Source: Spisula solida
Taxonomy: Eukaryota > Mollusca > Bivalvia > Venerida > Mactridae
Direction: 5' to 3'
Length of the DNA: 64,000 nucleotides
NCBI GenBank assembly: GCA_947247005.1
Contig: OX365954.1
Span: 3,178,001 to 3,242,000 of the forward strand
In this document: positions 23,629 through 35,484 of the stretch, piece after piece
Layout: each line of letters opens with the position of its first letter
How positions within the stretch are numbered: position 1 is the first letter of the stretch
Notes under the pieces: model-generated
What the model was told of the DNA's origin: nothing
Databases searched by the model: none
The model's input: only the letters and a program-made list of their open reading frames with translations
Made by a program: the position numbers and the translations under genes

Positions 23629-23743
23629 TGTTTCATGGAGCAGGTTATAGCCTGGTTCCCATTCCCAAGCTCACAGTACTCTTACAATACTACTACTGTA
23701 TTATGGGAGACCGGAACCAGACAATAACCTGCTCCATGAAACA
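23629..23743. mobile_element. 115-bp hairpin element with ~32-bp arms
   Basis: 'tgtttcatggagcaggttat' plus 'agcctggttccc' is mirrored by 'ccggaaccagacaataacct' plus 'gctccatgaaaca'. The inner '(a)g(c/t)ctggttcccattcccaag' resembles the outer repeat of the element at 55948-56909 ('agtctggttcccgatc'). It may be a MITE on its own or part of a larger element at 23612-24410 whose ends read 'ggccttttc'/'gaaaaggcc'. Confidence 0.65.
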
Positions 23744-24415
23744 GACTAAGGACGAATTTATCTGCGACAAACCTGTTTGGGTTTATAATGGACGATTTTA
23801 TGAATTAGACATCTTTTTCAATTTACTTGGCGGTTTTAAACCAGTTTATCAAACCAACCAAACCCATGACCTCTGGAGGTGCTTTGGTCAGCTATGACTA
23901 TCCAAAATTGTTCCAAATCAACAAAATGGTGGAAATCATCCTGAAGCTGGATATTTTTCATTTAAAGCAAACATCCATGAAATAAAAAGCATGTAAAAAT
24001 GAAGACTCTATCTACCTGGACCGGTGCCTTCGGCTGTGAATTTCGCGTCATTTAAAGGCCGATGGGGAGGGGGGACCGTAATAATGGTGATACTGTTTAG
24101 TTTTTACTTATAGGCTGTGTTCAGTTGGCAATTGCAACTAGAAAGGATGTTGAAGGTTGGGATATAGATATACATGATCTTATTGTTTTTGAGAGAATTT
24201 TGTTTTCAGATATGGGGAATTAGGCCAAATTTCGGCCCTGTAATAGTGAAAACAGGATATTTTTGTCCGCCATATTGTAACTGCTAGAGCAAACCTGTTT
24301 ACAGCTAATTTAACTTCAAATTAAAACAAACTGGTTTTAAACCATTTCGAAATCACCAAACTAAAACCAAAACCGGTTTGTTGCCAATAAATTCACCCTA
24401 ATTGAAAAGGCCAAT

Positions 24416-24911
24416 TATTAACATTTTTTACAGTTAGAAAGTTAATTAAGAACAAATAAGTAAATCTACTGATACATCTCAATAGTATCTGGTTAATAGA
24501 GTCACACTGACACCTGATATCAGTATTTCAAACCCCTGAATCAGACATCACCACAATTCAATAAATGCTGCAAATGTAGCACAATAATACATGCAATAAA
24601 CTGATTATTTTTTAGATAAGTTACATAAAACTTTGTACATGTACCATATTCTTGCAATTTCTCGTTCACCATCATACTAAACCTTCACCTGATTCCGAGA
24701 GGACACAAAAATGGGGCAGACTGACAGACTGACAGACAGATGAGTCGATCAATGTATGTCTCTAATCGTTGTATTGAAAAATTCTGCCATGCATTCATAT
24801 TTTTAAATTCCTAAACAAAGGGTTACCTAGAGACACAGAGGAGTGGACATGAAAAGAGGACCAAAACTCCCAACATATGACAACCTTGATCTTCAAAACA
24901 AACTATATCAG
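24416..24911. other. unassigned; short GACAGACTGA tract
   Basis: A 'gcagactgacagactgacag' tract at 24716-24745 is probably a pearl-like tail remnant. The rest shows nothing supported. Confidence 0.4.
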
Positions 24912-25138
24912 GGTATTGTTTTATCAAAGCACTTACGAAAAACTTACACTTACGTTCAAATTTAAATTGTGTATAATGCTTTTACAACCACAAATAGGGG
25001 ACAGATATTGTTTGTAGGAGATTGTTAACTAAATTATTGCTAATATTCAATATCCCTTTACCACAGTTAAAGAATTATAAAGAATTCAAATTTGGACGTA
25101 AATTTAAGATCTCTATAAGTGCTTTGATAAAACAGGAC
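24912..25138. mobile_element. second copy of the palindromic MITE seen at 19321
   Basis: Ends 'agggtattgttttatcaaag' and 'ctttgataaaacaggacct' are diverged forms of the 19321-19566 terminal repeats, with similar subterminal 'cttacgttcaaatttaaatt'. It is inserted in a pearl-like sequence that resumes at 25139. Confidence 0.8.
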
Positions 25139-25413
25139 CTATCAGTCCACATGGTCTAACAATCAGTCTAATGAAGAGGACCAAAACCCTTCTCCCCTCT
25201 AAGTCATCTGATCTTAACCTTCAATCACGCCAGCCAAACTGTGTATTCTGCTCATCAGCCTGATGTTCTGAACAATTTTGCCAAGTAATTTTAAAAAAAT
25301 ATTTTGAACAACACTTTAAGAGACATATTATACAGGAGCGGACACAAAAGGTCGCTGGACGGTATGACAGACAGACAATTAGATCACTAAATATGCCTTC
25401 CTTTGGCGTCATA
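25139..25413 (+). mobile_element. pearl-like element fragment with terminal hairpin
   Basis: Core-like 'aggagcggacacaaaaggtc' is followed by 'gacagacagac' and a short hairpin, 'atgccttcctttggcgtcat', then 'aaaaat'. Confidence 0.55.
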
Positions 25414-25495
25414 AAAATATTGTAAAACTACATAAAACAGAACAAAAATTGCTTTGTAACTGCATTAAGACAAATAAACATTACCTGAATTAAAA

Positions 25496-25595
25496 GAAAC
25501 CTAATAACATTCGGCTTCATTTCCAATACTTGTGACATAAAGAGCTATGTTACCACAAGGTTTTCTGTCCTCCGACAAGTTGGTGCCATCACGCT
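25496..25595 (-). CDS. weak candidate exon of the minus-strand gene
   Basis: On the minus strand an acceptor ('ggcaatttattatcag') precedes QRDGTNLSEDRKPCGNIALY, then VTSIGNEAECY and a TAG stop; a good donor, TTCAG|GTAATG, lies 16 bp past the stop. Starting phase 0 agrees with the phase-0 end of the 35360-35484 exon. The in-frame stop means it would be a terminal exon, a decayed exon or chance. No domain was recognised. Confidence 0.2.
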
Positions 25596-26978
25596 GCTGA
25601 TAATAAATTGCCAATGAAAGGAATTCTAAGAAATGCACTGATTATTAAAATACATGTCTGTTATGCTAAATGTCTCTATATGATAATATTCTGTTTAAAA
25701 AAACGGATCATCATTTTTCCTATCACAAGATCTTGAAGTGTTGGGTATCAGGAGGTTTAGATGATAAAATCAGACCATATTGTCATAAAAAATATTTCCC
25801 TTCTTGGTTACTATAGCAAATGGCGAACTCAAACCCCACTTTGATTGTCCTGGGAATGGTTTACAGCTAAAACTTTCAGCATAATTATAGTAAATAGACT
25901 AAAAGGTCGTATTAGGAAGTTCAAACACTCTGTCATATGACACCATTATACATGTAGTTCAGTCACATACATTTAATGCAAGTAACAGTCCGCTCCATAT
26001 GAATATGATATTCACTCTATATAGTATATGCCACTTTCTCATTCAGTTCCCATCCTTTACGACCTGGTATATAAACTGGCATATAAATTTTAACAAAGAT
26101 CAGCTTAACACAAAATACAACTTAGAATCCACACATATCAAATAAACAAATGTCCATCTTTTTCATAAAATTTCAACATTATAATGATCGGGTAGGACAC
26201 AAACAAGTAATACAAGTCAATACGTTGTCTATATTATATCCACTAATGCATTAAACAAAACTTCTGTTATCACTTAAACTACGACAAAATCAGACATCCG
26301 CAATTTTTTAAATTGATAAGTGATAGTATGATTCAAACACACAACAAACAATCGGTGACCTTAAATATCTATCATGTATAACCAGATAATAGCAGTAAAT
26401 ACTGTCCAGTCAAATAATCTACCCCTCATCTACATTTCATCATCTTCAGTCTATATTCAGACATAACTTTATAAAATACTTTTCTGTCATCTGATACAAA
26501 CACTTCGCAAGATGAACAATTAAGCCACCCTATCCCCATAAAACTGAAATCTGAACTGACTAGAAACAGACAAAGTGTCAGGGTAACTTAAAATAGGGTT
26601 ATTTTACCCTTTATGCTAAAAAAATATCACAATAAATAGTAATATTAAAGAAAGGCATTAAAAGAACAGTGGTGTACGTGTGCACTGGGTAGCAATCCTG
26701 ATACAGGCTGCTTCACAGTTCTGTCAGAGAATTGCACTGTTTTCACATGACACTGACGGAACTGAAAACCGATGTAACGCTCTGACGGAACTTAGGATAC
26801 ATGACATTTGAATTCCGTCCTAGTGTTGCATCTGTTTTTATTCCATTAGAGCCATATGAAAACCGTACAATAGTCTGACAGAACTTAGAGAGGTGATCTA
26901 TCGGAATTACTACTATGCGGTGTGGAAAGGGCATTTCACTTAATTTAATTTCATACAAAGATGACCCTGAACATTATA
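25596..26978. other. unassigned
   Basis: AT-rich. Near 26700-26900 the motif 'gttc(t/c)gtcaga' recurs about five times in both orientations, a short decayed repeat. No gene supported. Confidence 0.4.
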
Positions 26979-27339
26979 ATTAACAAGAGATATTTGAAAA
27001 ACTAAAAATCAATTGGGGTCATCTACTGCTGATGGCCAACCTTTATGTAAAGTTTGAAGATATATACCGAGTCTAACCGTTCTAGAGATACTGAACGGAA
27101 ACCATTTTGGTCTATTTATTCGTGTTAAAGTGTCTTTGTCATTGACCTAACTGACCTCAAAATGGGGTCATCTTCTGCTCATGACCAACCTCCATGGAAA
27201 GTTTGACATCCCTAGTGTCAAGCATTCTTCAAGTTATTGAATGGATACTATTTGTTCTACTGACCAGTAATCTAGTCATTGCCATTTTGCTGACTCTTCA
27301 CTAATATATCCCCATATTCTATTCTGGGGATTCTATAAT
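26979..27339 (+). mobile_element. short pearl-like element
   Basis: Begins 'taacaagagatatttgaaaa', holds two copies of 'aattggggtcatctactgct' / 'aaatggggtcatcttctgct' about 165 bp apart, and ends in 'tccccatattctattctggg' plus 'ga', a hairpin. The 'ggggtcatctgctg' core is a common mollusc repeat type. Confidence 0.65.
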
Positions 27340-28089
27340 CTTCAAATTGCGATCAAATGGTTATATTTTATTAGTACTCATCTGACAAGAGTGTTCTCCT
27401 GTCTTGTAATGGAAGGATGTGTTTAAGTTTTTATTGTAACGTCAACATGAGGAGGACGAAAAAAATGTATGAAATACTCCTGAATATCACTGCACTGTAT
27501 AAATCGATTATTCAGGTCTGTCACTTTTATACAAACATTGCAATATCATAACATTGTAATTTAATTGTTTTAAACATTTCAATAGGAGAAAAGGCAGAGA
27601 AAAACCAATACCTTATTCACTAAGGTAGTTAGCATATTCGTTGTTACACATAATATAAATTATGATAACCCATTAATAAGAGAAATTGCAATGTTTATGT
27701 ACATAATGCTACGTAAACAAGTGACTGATCTGAACAATCGATTAATACACCTAGCTAGTGTACATACACAAACAATTAAATGCAACTGGCCTAATAATAC
27801 ATCAAGCAGAAACCAAAGTAACATGATAACAACAATTTGAAAGGTATGGTCAAAAAGCGTAACTGAGAGTTTGTTTACCATCCATAATCTGCATGTCATT
27901 TGCACTGAGGTATCATATTATGAAAGTGCTCTTTAATATGTTATTTTTTTATTTATGAAATATCTCAAGTCACTTAATGATAGCGTGACTTTCAAGTTTC
28001 CAGTACATTCTGTGTATTAGGCTTAATAACTATGCATAAATAAAAATTGCATGATAGTTATTTTTATCTTTTAAAATCCAGTAAGAAAC
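27340..28089. other. unassigned
   Basis: No gene or repeat could be supported. Confidence 0.4.
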
Positions 28090-28965
28090 ACGACATGCAT
28101 AACTATATAACTTTTGACCTCTAAGTGACCTTGACCTTTAAGCTAGGGATCTAGGTCTTCTGCAAAAAAAATACATTAAAAAAAAACAAAAACAAAAATA
28201 GAAATTGTTTTTTTTTAACGCACCTTCTTGATGTTGTAAACATTTCTACCAAGTATTATAAATATCCAAAAAGAAATGACAAAGTTACAGAGCGGACATT
28301 ATTTTGTGCCTTTCAACCTTTGACCTCCAAGTGTGACCTTGACCTTTGAGCTAGGGACCTAGGTCTTGCGCATGACACACCGTCTTAATGTGGTGAACAT
28401 TAGTACCAAGCCATTTTAAAATCCAGCATGAAACAACAAAGTTACAGAGCGGACACAACTTTCATGACTATATGACCTTTGACCTGTAAGTGTGACCTTT
28501 ACCTTTGAGCTAGGGACCTGGGTCTTGTGCATGACACACCCTCTATATGTGGTGAACATTTGTACCAATTATTATTAACATCCAATAAGAAATGACAAAG
28601 TTACAGAGCGGACACGATTTGTGCCTTTTAACCTTTGACCTCAAATTGTGACCTTGACCTTTGAGCTAGGGACATGGTTCTTGCACATGACACACCGTCT
28701 TGATGTGGTGAACATTTGTACCAATCCATTTTAAAATCCAGCAAGAAACGACAAAGTTACAGTGCGGACACGACTTTCATAACTATATGACCTTTGACCT
28801 ATAAGTGTGACCTTGACCTTTGAGCTAGGGACCTGGGTCTTGGGCATGACACACTGTCTTGATGTAGTGAACTTTTGTACCAATCCATTTTAAAATTCAA
28901 CAAGAAACGACAAAGTTACAGAGCAGGTAGAATTTCGCTTACAGACCAACAGACCGACCGTCCGA
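28090..28965 (+). repeat. 'tgacctttgacct' tandem repeat, ~160 bp, 5 units
   Basis: Units carry 'tgtgaccttgacctttgagc', 'tagggacct', 'gacacaccgtcttgatgtgg' and 'acgacaaagttacagagcgg'. The last unit runs into 'gaccaacagaccgaccgtcc', the short tract typical of pearl-like tails. No closing hairpin is seen. Confidence 0.85.
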
Positions 28966-29053
28966 CAGACATAGTGACTCGAAAATCTGGTCAGTACATT
29001 AAAATCAGAGACCATGACAAGGTTATAAAATGAACAAATGCACTGCCTAAAAT

Positions 29054-29346
29054 ATGCAGAATCTTTTGGCCAAACAAGATCACAAACAAAGAACTCATGA
29101 AATCAAGCAAAGAAGGCTAAGGTGGCTAGGTCAAGCACTGAGAATGGACCAAACTCGATTACCAAAGATTGCGCTTTGTTGGGCAAAGAAAACCTGGGTG
29201 ACCTAAGACGATGTGGTGTAGGACTTTGGTGGCAGAACAAGCAGAGATGGGACAATCCGATTATCTTTGAGAGAAGCACAGAGGTTGCCGAAGACAGAGC
29301 TAAGTGGAGAGGGGACCATTGCAGCCTTATGTCCCACTGCGACTAG
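29054..29346 (+). pseudogene. non-LTR retrotransposon ORF2 C-terminal remnant
   Basis: Three frames in succession give CRIFWPNKITNKELM, then RRLRWLGQALRMDQTRLPKI followed by ALCW, then AEDRAKWRGDHCSLMSHCD. The order R-I-F-W-P-N ... R-R-x-R-W-L-G-H-x-x-R-M-x-x-x-R-x-P-K-x-A-L-x-W ... W-x-x-A-x-D-R-x-x-W is the conserved tail downstream of reverse transcriptase in widespread LINE elements. At least two frameshifts and stops break it. Only the last ~100 codons remain and no 3' tail repeat is obvious. The clade is not assigned. Confidence 0.8.
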
Positions 29347-29349
29347 TAA

Positions 29350-30459
29350 CGGAGAGGAATAAGTAAGTTAGTTAAAGTAAGTAATTGGCGAATGACCTTC
29401 TGCTTTGAAGGAACAAGGACAGTTCATTTACAGGGCTCTAATAGAGTGCTTGTTACCTCACTAATATCAATAATGGTGCATGACAGAGCTCTGATAATTG
29501 ATTTACAGTTAAGCAAAAAACATTGAGACTGTTTCACCTTTAAATCATCTTCACTGAAACTGACTTTAAAATTTAATTAAAAAAACCACAGGAATGCCAT
29601 GTTTGAATACCTCTTGAACTTTGTAATAGTTTTTGTTATGGAACTTTTCATCAGTTCGCTGAACTGAAAAAGCGGATTCTAAGAATCTTTTAAAAATTGA
29701 GATCCCATTGATTGGCATCGCTTTGATTAATTGTCCCCTCTAGTAAAAAAATTATCACACAAACAATTTAATGTAGTTACTTCATGTAATTAGTACTCTA
29801 TCATAATTTGTCTTTTCCTAAAAAAATCACATCAATTTAAAACCGTAACATCTCAATATTAAGCCAAAAGAAATATTGTAATCGATATAAAAATGTGGGA
29901 ATTCTTCAGCATGAGCATTGCAAACTAGATTAGTGACCTTCATTTAAATTATGATATTTTCTTCTAAGAAAAGTCCGCCCTATGTAGTTAACAAGCCTAA
30001 ATGTCACTGACTAGTTTTCCAAGAAATGTCTAGTCTATTTCTAAGAAAGACGTTGCAGATATAGATTACCTGATCTGTGTGTTGGAGATGATTTAAAACT
30101 GAGAAGGCTGTATAACAGAATATAATTATTTCAGCTATGTCAGCAAACTATGTAAACTTGGGGTATCAGGTGACTTTATTACATGCTTTATTGGAGGTGT
30201 CACATTGTGTTTCACCATTTGTTTAAAGTAGCAGGTAGGTCCTTGGTGCTATTGAAAGGTCATAGAATGATGACTATAAGTTGATCCATGGTTAATGTGG
30301 AGTAAAGTGACGAAATCCTCTCTAGAGCAATATGTTATCTCGATCGCTTTGGCGAATAGTTCTCATTATCAATATATTTTCTCTCAGAATGTAGCTCATT
30401 TCCATATAGCCACTTTAGAGCAACAACCTTGTTTCAAAAATATATTTTAGAAAGAAGTA
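29350..30459. other. unassigned
   Basis: AT-rich, probably intronic. No supported gene, RNA or repeat. Confidence 0.4.
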
Positions 30460-32445
30460 CACTAATGTAACAATTTACCATACTACAGCAACAGTTTACT
30501 GTACATCAATGTATCAATTTACCATACTACAGCAACAGTTTACTGTACATCAATGTAACACTTTACCATACTACAGCAACAGTTTACTGTACATCAATGT
30601 AACAATTTACCATACTACAGCAACAGTTTACTGTATGAGGGTTGATCGGGAAGTTCGTGTAATTTTGTTGTGAATCGTGTTGTTTTGCACATAAGGAATA
30701 ATAAATAATATCATAACAATCTTGTATGCATTATCAAACTCTCTTATAAAAATGAGAAAAATATATCAAACAGTTACATAGTTACGACGATTTCTAAACA
30801 TCCACTATGCATAGACGCCACACACTAGAAAACTAAACGACGTCACATAACGTCAAACGACATGTAGGTTCAATGTATGGAGCACTTGTCCCACGTAGTG
30901 ACACGAATATCTGATTTTCCGCATACCTAGCTCTTTCGGACAGATCCCATACATAGTTAAAGGAGATTTCTCGAGCTCGCTTACTATCAGTCTAATAGTT
31001 TTACGTCGGTCTTTTCGAGTGATTCCGCGCACTTTTCACGTACACACGGAATCACTGTCTATGGCAACCTTTCTCTATTGTTGACTTCAATTGACCTTCT
31101 GTGCATTTTGAATCGTCTGTGTTGTATGTTGGTAACTGCCGGGCTATACGCTTTTAAATTTTAATCTTTTCATTGGTTTCAGTCAGTGTTTGTTTCACAT
31201 TTCCATGCAACATTCTGTAAAGCGCCTCAATTCAATGTCACTTCTTTGACGTCATGACGTTGTTTCTGTTTCATTATCAGTATAGTTAAAGACAGTGCTA
31301 ATTTGATAGCGAATGAAGTAAATGACATCATATTCTATGGAAATGACCCCATGACGTTGACGTATGATGAGTTATATTTGCGTGAATTTAAGTCACACAT
31401 TAGACTTTAAAAACGGCATTGTTTCAGGAGAACGAAAGATGAAAAATGTCTTAATTTTGGTGTGCTGCAACCACGTGTAGTAGCGTTGCCAAGGGTACCG
31501 TTAATTGTCGCATAAGTTGGTGGATTTTTATTCCGTTCTATATTTCAACTTCAATCATGTTGATCATCCTGATAGTGAAGTTTCATCAATATTTAACTAA
31601 AAATGAATAATTTATAAGCAAATTACACGAACTTCGCGATCACCCCTCGTACATCAATGTAACAATTTACCATATTACAGCAACAGTTAACTGTACATCA
31701 GTGTAACAATTTACCATATTACAGCAACAGTTTACTGTACACCAATGTAACAATTTACCATATTACAGCAACAGTTTACTGTACATCAGTGTAACAATTT
31801 ACCATATTACAGCAACAGTTTACTGTACATCAATGTAACAATTTACCATACTACAGCAACAGTTTACTGTACACTAATGTATCAATTTACAATACTACAG
31901 CAACAGTTTACTGTACACTAATGTATCAATTTACCGTACTACAGCAACAGTTTACTGAACACTAATGTATCAATTTACCATATTACAGCAACAGTTTACT
32001 GTACATCAATGTAACAATTTACCATATTACAGCAACAGTTTACTGTACATCAATGTATCAATTTACCATATTACAGCAACAGTTTACTGTACACCAATGT
32101 AACAATTTACCATATTACAGCAACAGTTTACTGTACACCAATGTAACAATTTACAATACTACAGCAACAGTTTACTGTACATCAATGTAACAATTTACCA
32201 TACTACAGCAACAGTTAACTGTACATCAATGTAACAATTTACCATACTACAGCAACAGTTTACTGTACATCAATGTAACAATTTACCATACTACAGCAAC
32301 AGTTAACTGTACATCAATGTAACAATTTACCATATTACAGCAACAGTTAACTGTACATCAATGTAACAATTTACCATACTACAGCAACAGTTTACTGTAC
32401 ACCAATGTATCAATTTACTATGCTATGTAAAGCACCAGTTTACTG
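30460..32445. repeat. 44-bp satellite, ~22 units, interrupted by a transposon
   Basis: Unit 'caatgtaacaatttaccata' plus 'ctacagcaacagtttactgtacat' repeats every 44 bp: about 4 units before 30635 and about 18 after 31651. Variants tact/tatt and gtaac/gtatc are interspersed. The array resumes in register across the inserted element at its TA site. Confidence 0.95.
30636..31650. mobile_element. 1,015-bp mariner-like element inserted in the satellite
   Basis: The left end 'tgagggttgatcgggaagtt' plus 'cgtgtaattt' and the inverted right end 'cgaggggtgatcgcgaagtt' plus 'cgtgtaattt' match at 27 of 30 positions. TA is duplicated (30634-30635 and 31651-31652), and deletion of the element restores 'actgtacatcaatg' of the 44-bp unit. 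No open frame above 60 codons lies inside, so it is non-autonomous. Confidence 0.9.
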
Positions 32446-32529
32446 TACATTAAAGGTACAATCTAAATTAAACACAGATTGGCTACTTAAGAAATAAACA
32501 ATGAAAAATTGTAGTATACCGGCTGTAAT

Positions 32530-32637
32530 ACAATCGTTTGGAGTTTTGACGTGTAGGCTTAACCACAAAGGCCGTAGGTCTAAGTGGTAAATGCCCGAGT
32601 GGTTAATGCCAAGCGTCAGAACGACAAACCATTGTAT
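32530..32637. repeat. ~108-bp imperfect palindrome
   Basis: 'tacaatcgtttggagttttg' plus 'acg' is mirrored by 'cgtcagaacgacaaaccatt' plus 'gta'. The loop contains 'atgcccgagtggttaatgcc', similar to a tRNA D-arm/A box. Confidence 0.5.
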
Positions 32638-32862
32638 AACAAAGGTATACTATCGCTTTTGAATATTTTATTTTGATTTTAATATGATCTAAACTCAGTA
32701 TGATATATTAAGCCAGTGATACTTTGCGGGAGTAGTTTGTTTACCTCACTTGTTTACCTGCAGGATGTCATTAAAACGACATGACGTCACTTTCATTGTA
32801 TATCTGACGTTATACAACACTATGTTTGTTCTTTGTCTATATCTACCGTATTACCTCATATT

Positions 32863-32880
32863 ATCGCCCCCGGGGGCGAT
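32863..32880. repeat. perfect 18-bp palindrome
   Basis: 'atcgcccccgggggcgat' equals its own reverse complement and stands out from the AT-rich flanks. Confidence 0.85.
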
Positions 32881-32989
32881 GCATTTTGCGAAAAAATAAA
32901 TCCAGAGACAGTCAGAACTCGTATAAATGCCCCCCACGATCCGCACTACACGACCTCACAACATAACCTAAACGTGTGGCACGCTTCGA

Positions 32990-33298
32990 GTGACGTCATC
33001 TGTGTTAAATTTGATCAATACTGCAGCATTAGGCCAGTTGAAAAAATCTACCCGATTTCGTAGCATGGAGTCTTACGCAACGTCTTTTAAACTGAACATA
33101 ATACAGTTTGCCGAAGAAGTAAGAAACAACAAATTAATTGGCATGCGCCTAATTGGTAGATGTAGGGAGATCAAAGACGGAGCCGACACTGGAAGCCGAC
33201 GTTTGATCTCTGACATCAAACGCGGGAACATTCCGTATTTGATGTCGGTATACACCCGCCCATCAGGCGAATATCAGTCAATCAAGCGTTTTAAATAA
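32990..33298 (+). pseudogene. fragment resembling a pogo/Brinker-type HTH domain
   Basis: Within the frame, the segment from the internal Met reads MESYATSFKLNIIQFAEEVR. This fits the opening of psq/BrkDBD-type helix-turn-helix domains (Y-x-x-x-F-K-L-x-x-I/V-x-F-A-E), common at the N-terminus of pogo/Tigger transposases. The expected continuation (G-N-x-x-A-A-R-x-F-G ... W-R) is missing. Instead it runs NNKLIGMRLIGRCREIKDG and on to TAA. It is probably a decayed transposase start. The hairpin 'gacatcaaa...tttgatgtc' lies at 33211-33245. Confidence 0.35.
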
Positions 33299-33609
33299 CA
33301 AATATGTGAGTATGTGAAATCATTGGTCATGTTAGAATAAATATTAAAAGTAGATTTAAAGCTAAAAGGAATTGTGTTTAAATGCCTTTATACAGACATG
33401 CTTTATAAAACTGCATTCTAAATTTTCTGTAAAAAATAACAAATCTGACTATTATATTACCGGTACTGTTATATAATACTGCTAAGTCTGAACATATGAT
33501 AGAGGATCACAGGCACTTGGGTTTGTGGGTAATAGAGGAAAAGTGACAAAGAATAACAAAGAACAACACTATATGAGGACAGTTATCAGTATCCACTGCC
33601 ACAAGTGTA

Positions 33610-34911
33610 TGAACAAGAGCTGTCCACGAACAGCACGCTCCACTATTCGCAGCTTCATGCTAGGATAGTACAATCATTATATATTCAAAACAAAATGCTT
33701 CATAACAGCAGCATTTCCCTCTGCTCTGTAGAGGGTTGGGCTTCTAAGTAAAAAAAGGGGCATAATTTGGACAAATTATGCAGGACCGTTACCTATTCAT
33801 GTGTAGGTCCCCTTGGTCATGAAGGTAAACAAATAAGCATTTCTTAGTTCAAAAGGGGGTGTTATTTCAACAAAATGCTAAATAGTCATCTTCTCTTGTT
33901 TATGGGTTGGGGTCATGATGGTGAACAAGTATGCAAAGTATCAAAGCAATATGTTAATGCACTTTGAAGACATTAGAGGTTAAAAACCTGTACCTAAACT
34001 TTAACATTTGCATTTTCAAGTCCAACAGGGGGCATAATTTCAACAAAATGCTTGATAGAGTTACCTACCCCTGTGTATGGGTTGGGGTCATGATGGAGAA
34101 CAAGTATGCATAGCAATATGTGAATCCACTTTGAAAATGTTAGAGGTGAAAAAACCTGTACCTAAACTTTAACATGTGCATTTACATGTCCAACAGGGGG
34201 CATGATTTCAACAAAATGCTTGATAGAGTTACCTACCCCTGTGTATGGGTTGGGGTCATGATGGAGAACAAGTATGCATAGCAATATGTGAATCCACTTT
34301 GAAAATGTTAGAGGTGAAAAAACCTGTACCTAAACTTTAACATTTGCATTTACATGTCCAACAGGGGGCATGATTTCAACAAAATGCTTGATAGAGTTAC
34401 CTACCCCTGTGTATGGGTTGGGGTCATGATGGAGAACAAGTATGCATAGCAATATGTGAATCCACTTTGAAAATGTTAGAGGTGAAAAAACCTGTACCTA
34501 AACTTTAACATGTGCATTTACATGTCCAACAGGGGGCATGATTTCAACAAAATGCTTGATAGAGTTACCTACCCCTGTGTATGGGTTGGGGTCATGATGG
34601 AGAACAAGTATGCATAGCAATATGTGAATCCACTTTGAAAATGTTAGAGGTGAAAAAACCTGTACCTAAACTTTAACATTTGCATTTACATGTCCAACAG
34701 GGGGCATGATTTCAACAAAATGCTTGATAGAGTTACCTACCCCTGTGTATGGGTTGGGGTCATGATGGAGAACAAGTATGCATAGCAATATGTGAATCCA
34801 CTTTGAAAATGTTAGAGGTGAAAAAACCTGTACCTAAACTTTAACATTTGCATTTACATGTCCAACAGGGGGCATGATTTCAACAAAATGCTTGATAGAG
34901 TTACCTATGTT
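33610..34911 (+). repeat. 168-bp pearl-like tandem array
   Basis: 'aacagggggcat' occurs at 34024, 34192, 34360, 34528, 34696 and 34864, exactly 168 bp apart; the units are almost identical. Diverged first units run from about 33690. The 5' domain 'acaagagctgtccacgaaca' plus 'gcacgctccactattcg' at 33613 is the usual start of a mollusc pearl-like element. The array stops abruptly at 34911 without a tract or hairpin. Confidence 0.92.
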
Positions 34912-35089
34912 TCAGTCCTTTATACAGATACACTACTTTATATAAGTACATCATACGATTACATTATATACCAAAATAATATTGATGTGGTTTATATTTA
35001 CTTTTGAAATTGCCCAGATATGTCCTATGTTATGGAAGTATATTTATGCGGAATGATGAATTCGTGATGAGTACGAATCGCGAAAATTA

Positions 35090-35315
35090 GCAAAAAATTA
35101 AACTACCCGATTAATACCTGATTTACAGTATATAAATTTCCGCAAGAAAATCGTGCAATATCGGCCCTTTAGATTTGTGTTGTTATTACACATCGAGTGT
35201 CTTTGTGGTACTCCCCGCTTATAAAAACATACAACCAGGGTTATAAATATAGACAAGATATCAGCTGTAAAATTATGCTGATAGAAGGTCAAGGATTGTG
35301 TCAAATTCTCTGGAC
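35090..35315 (+). mobile_element. MITE copy of the 20690 family
   Basis: 'tataaatttccgcaagaaaa', 'cctttagatttgtgttg', 'agatatcagctgtaaaatta' and the end 'gtcaaattctctgg' match the family copies at 20690-20950 (inverse) and 57505-57760. It ends about 45 bp from the exon at 35360. Confidence 0.75.
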
Positions 35316-35359
35316 TATACTTAAATTTATACAAGAAACATGATTCATTATCTACTTAC

Positions 35360-35484
35360 ATATGGGTTCTTAACATCCTTCCACATTGTTCCCGACAGAT
35401 TGGCAAAGAAGCATTCATAACCAGTAACACTGTTCTCAATCATTGAAATAATCAGTAGAAATCCATCTAAGGCCCGGTACGAGG
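35360..35484 (-). CDS. exon of receptor-like gene (fibronectin-III-like, strand C region)
   Basis: Minus-strand exon with a strong acceptor ('gctattcttcttccag') and consensus donor (CCATAT|GTAAGT). It starts with 2 nt finishing a codon and ends in phase 0, 125 nt. Translation includes SYRALDGFLLIISMIENSVT, then GYECFFANLSGTMWKDVKNPY. The pattern 'L-x-G-F-x-[hydrophobic]5 ... C ... L' resembles strands C-C' of the first FN3 domain of IL-17 receptors. Its phase-1 start joins the phase-1 end of the exon at 37987. Its 5' splice boundary is repeated in tandem in the intron just upstream (35461-35676). The host gene identity is inference; the exon itself is well supported by both splice sites and an open frame. 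Confidence 0.65.

Noticed and set aside
24020..24075. Minus-strand micro-exon reading ...KFTAEGTGP with donor CCAG|GTAGAT
   Set aside because: Attractive as the end of an FN3 domain, but the acceptor is unclear and the match is only a few residues.
30076..30113. 38-nt minus-strand exon with good acceptor and donor
   Set aside because: Too short to test; no phase gives a recognisable continuation of the receptor-like gene.
28090..34911. CRISPR-like arrays
   Set aside because: Arrays are head-to-tail satellites without unique spacers, in a metazoan genome.
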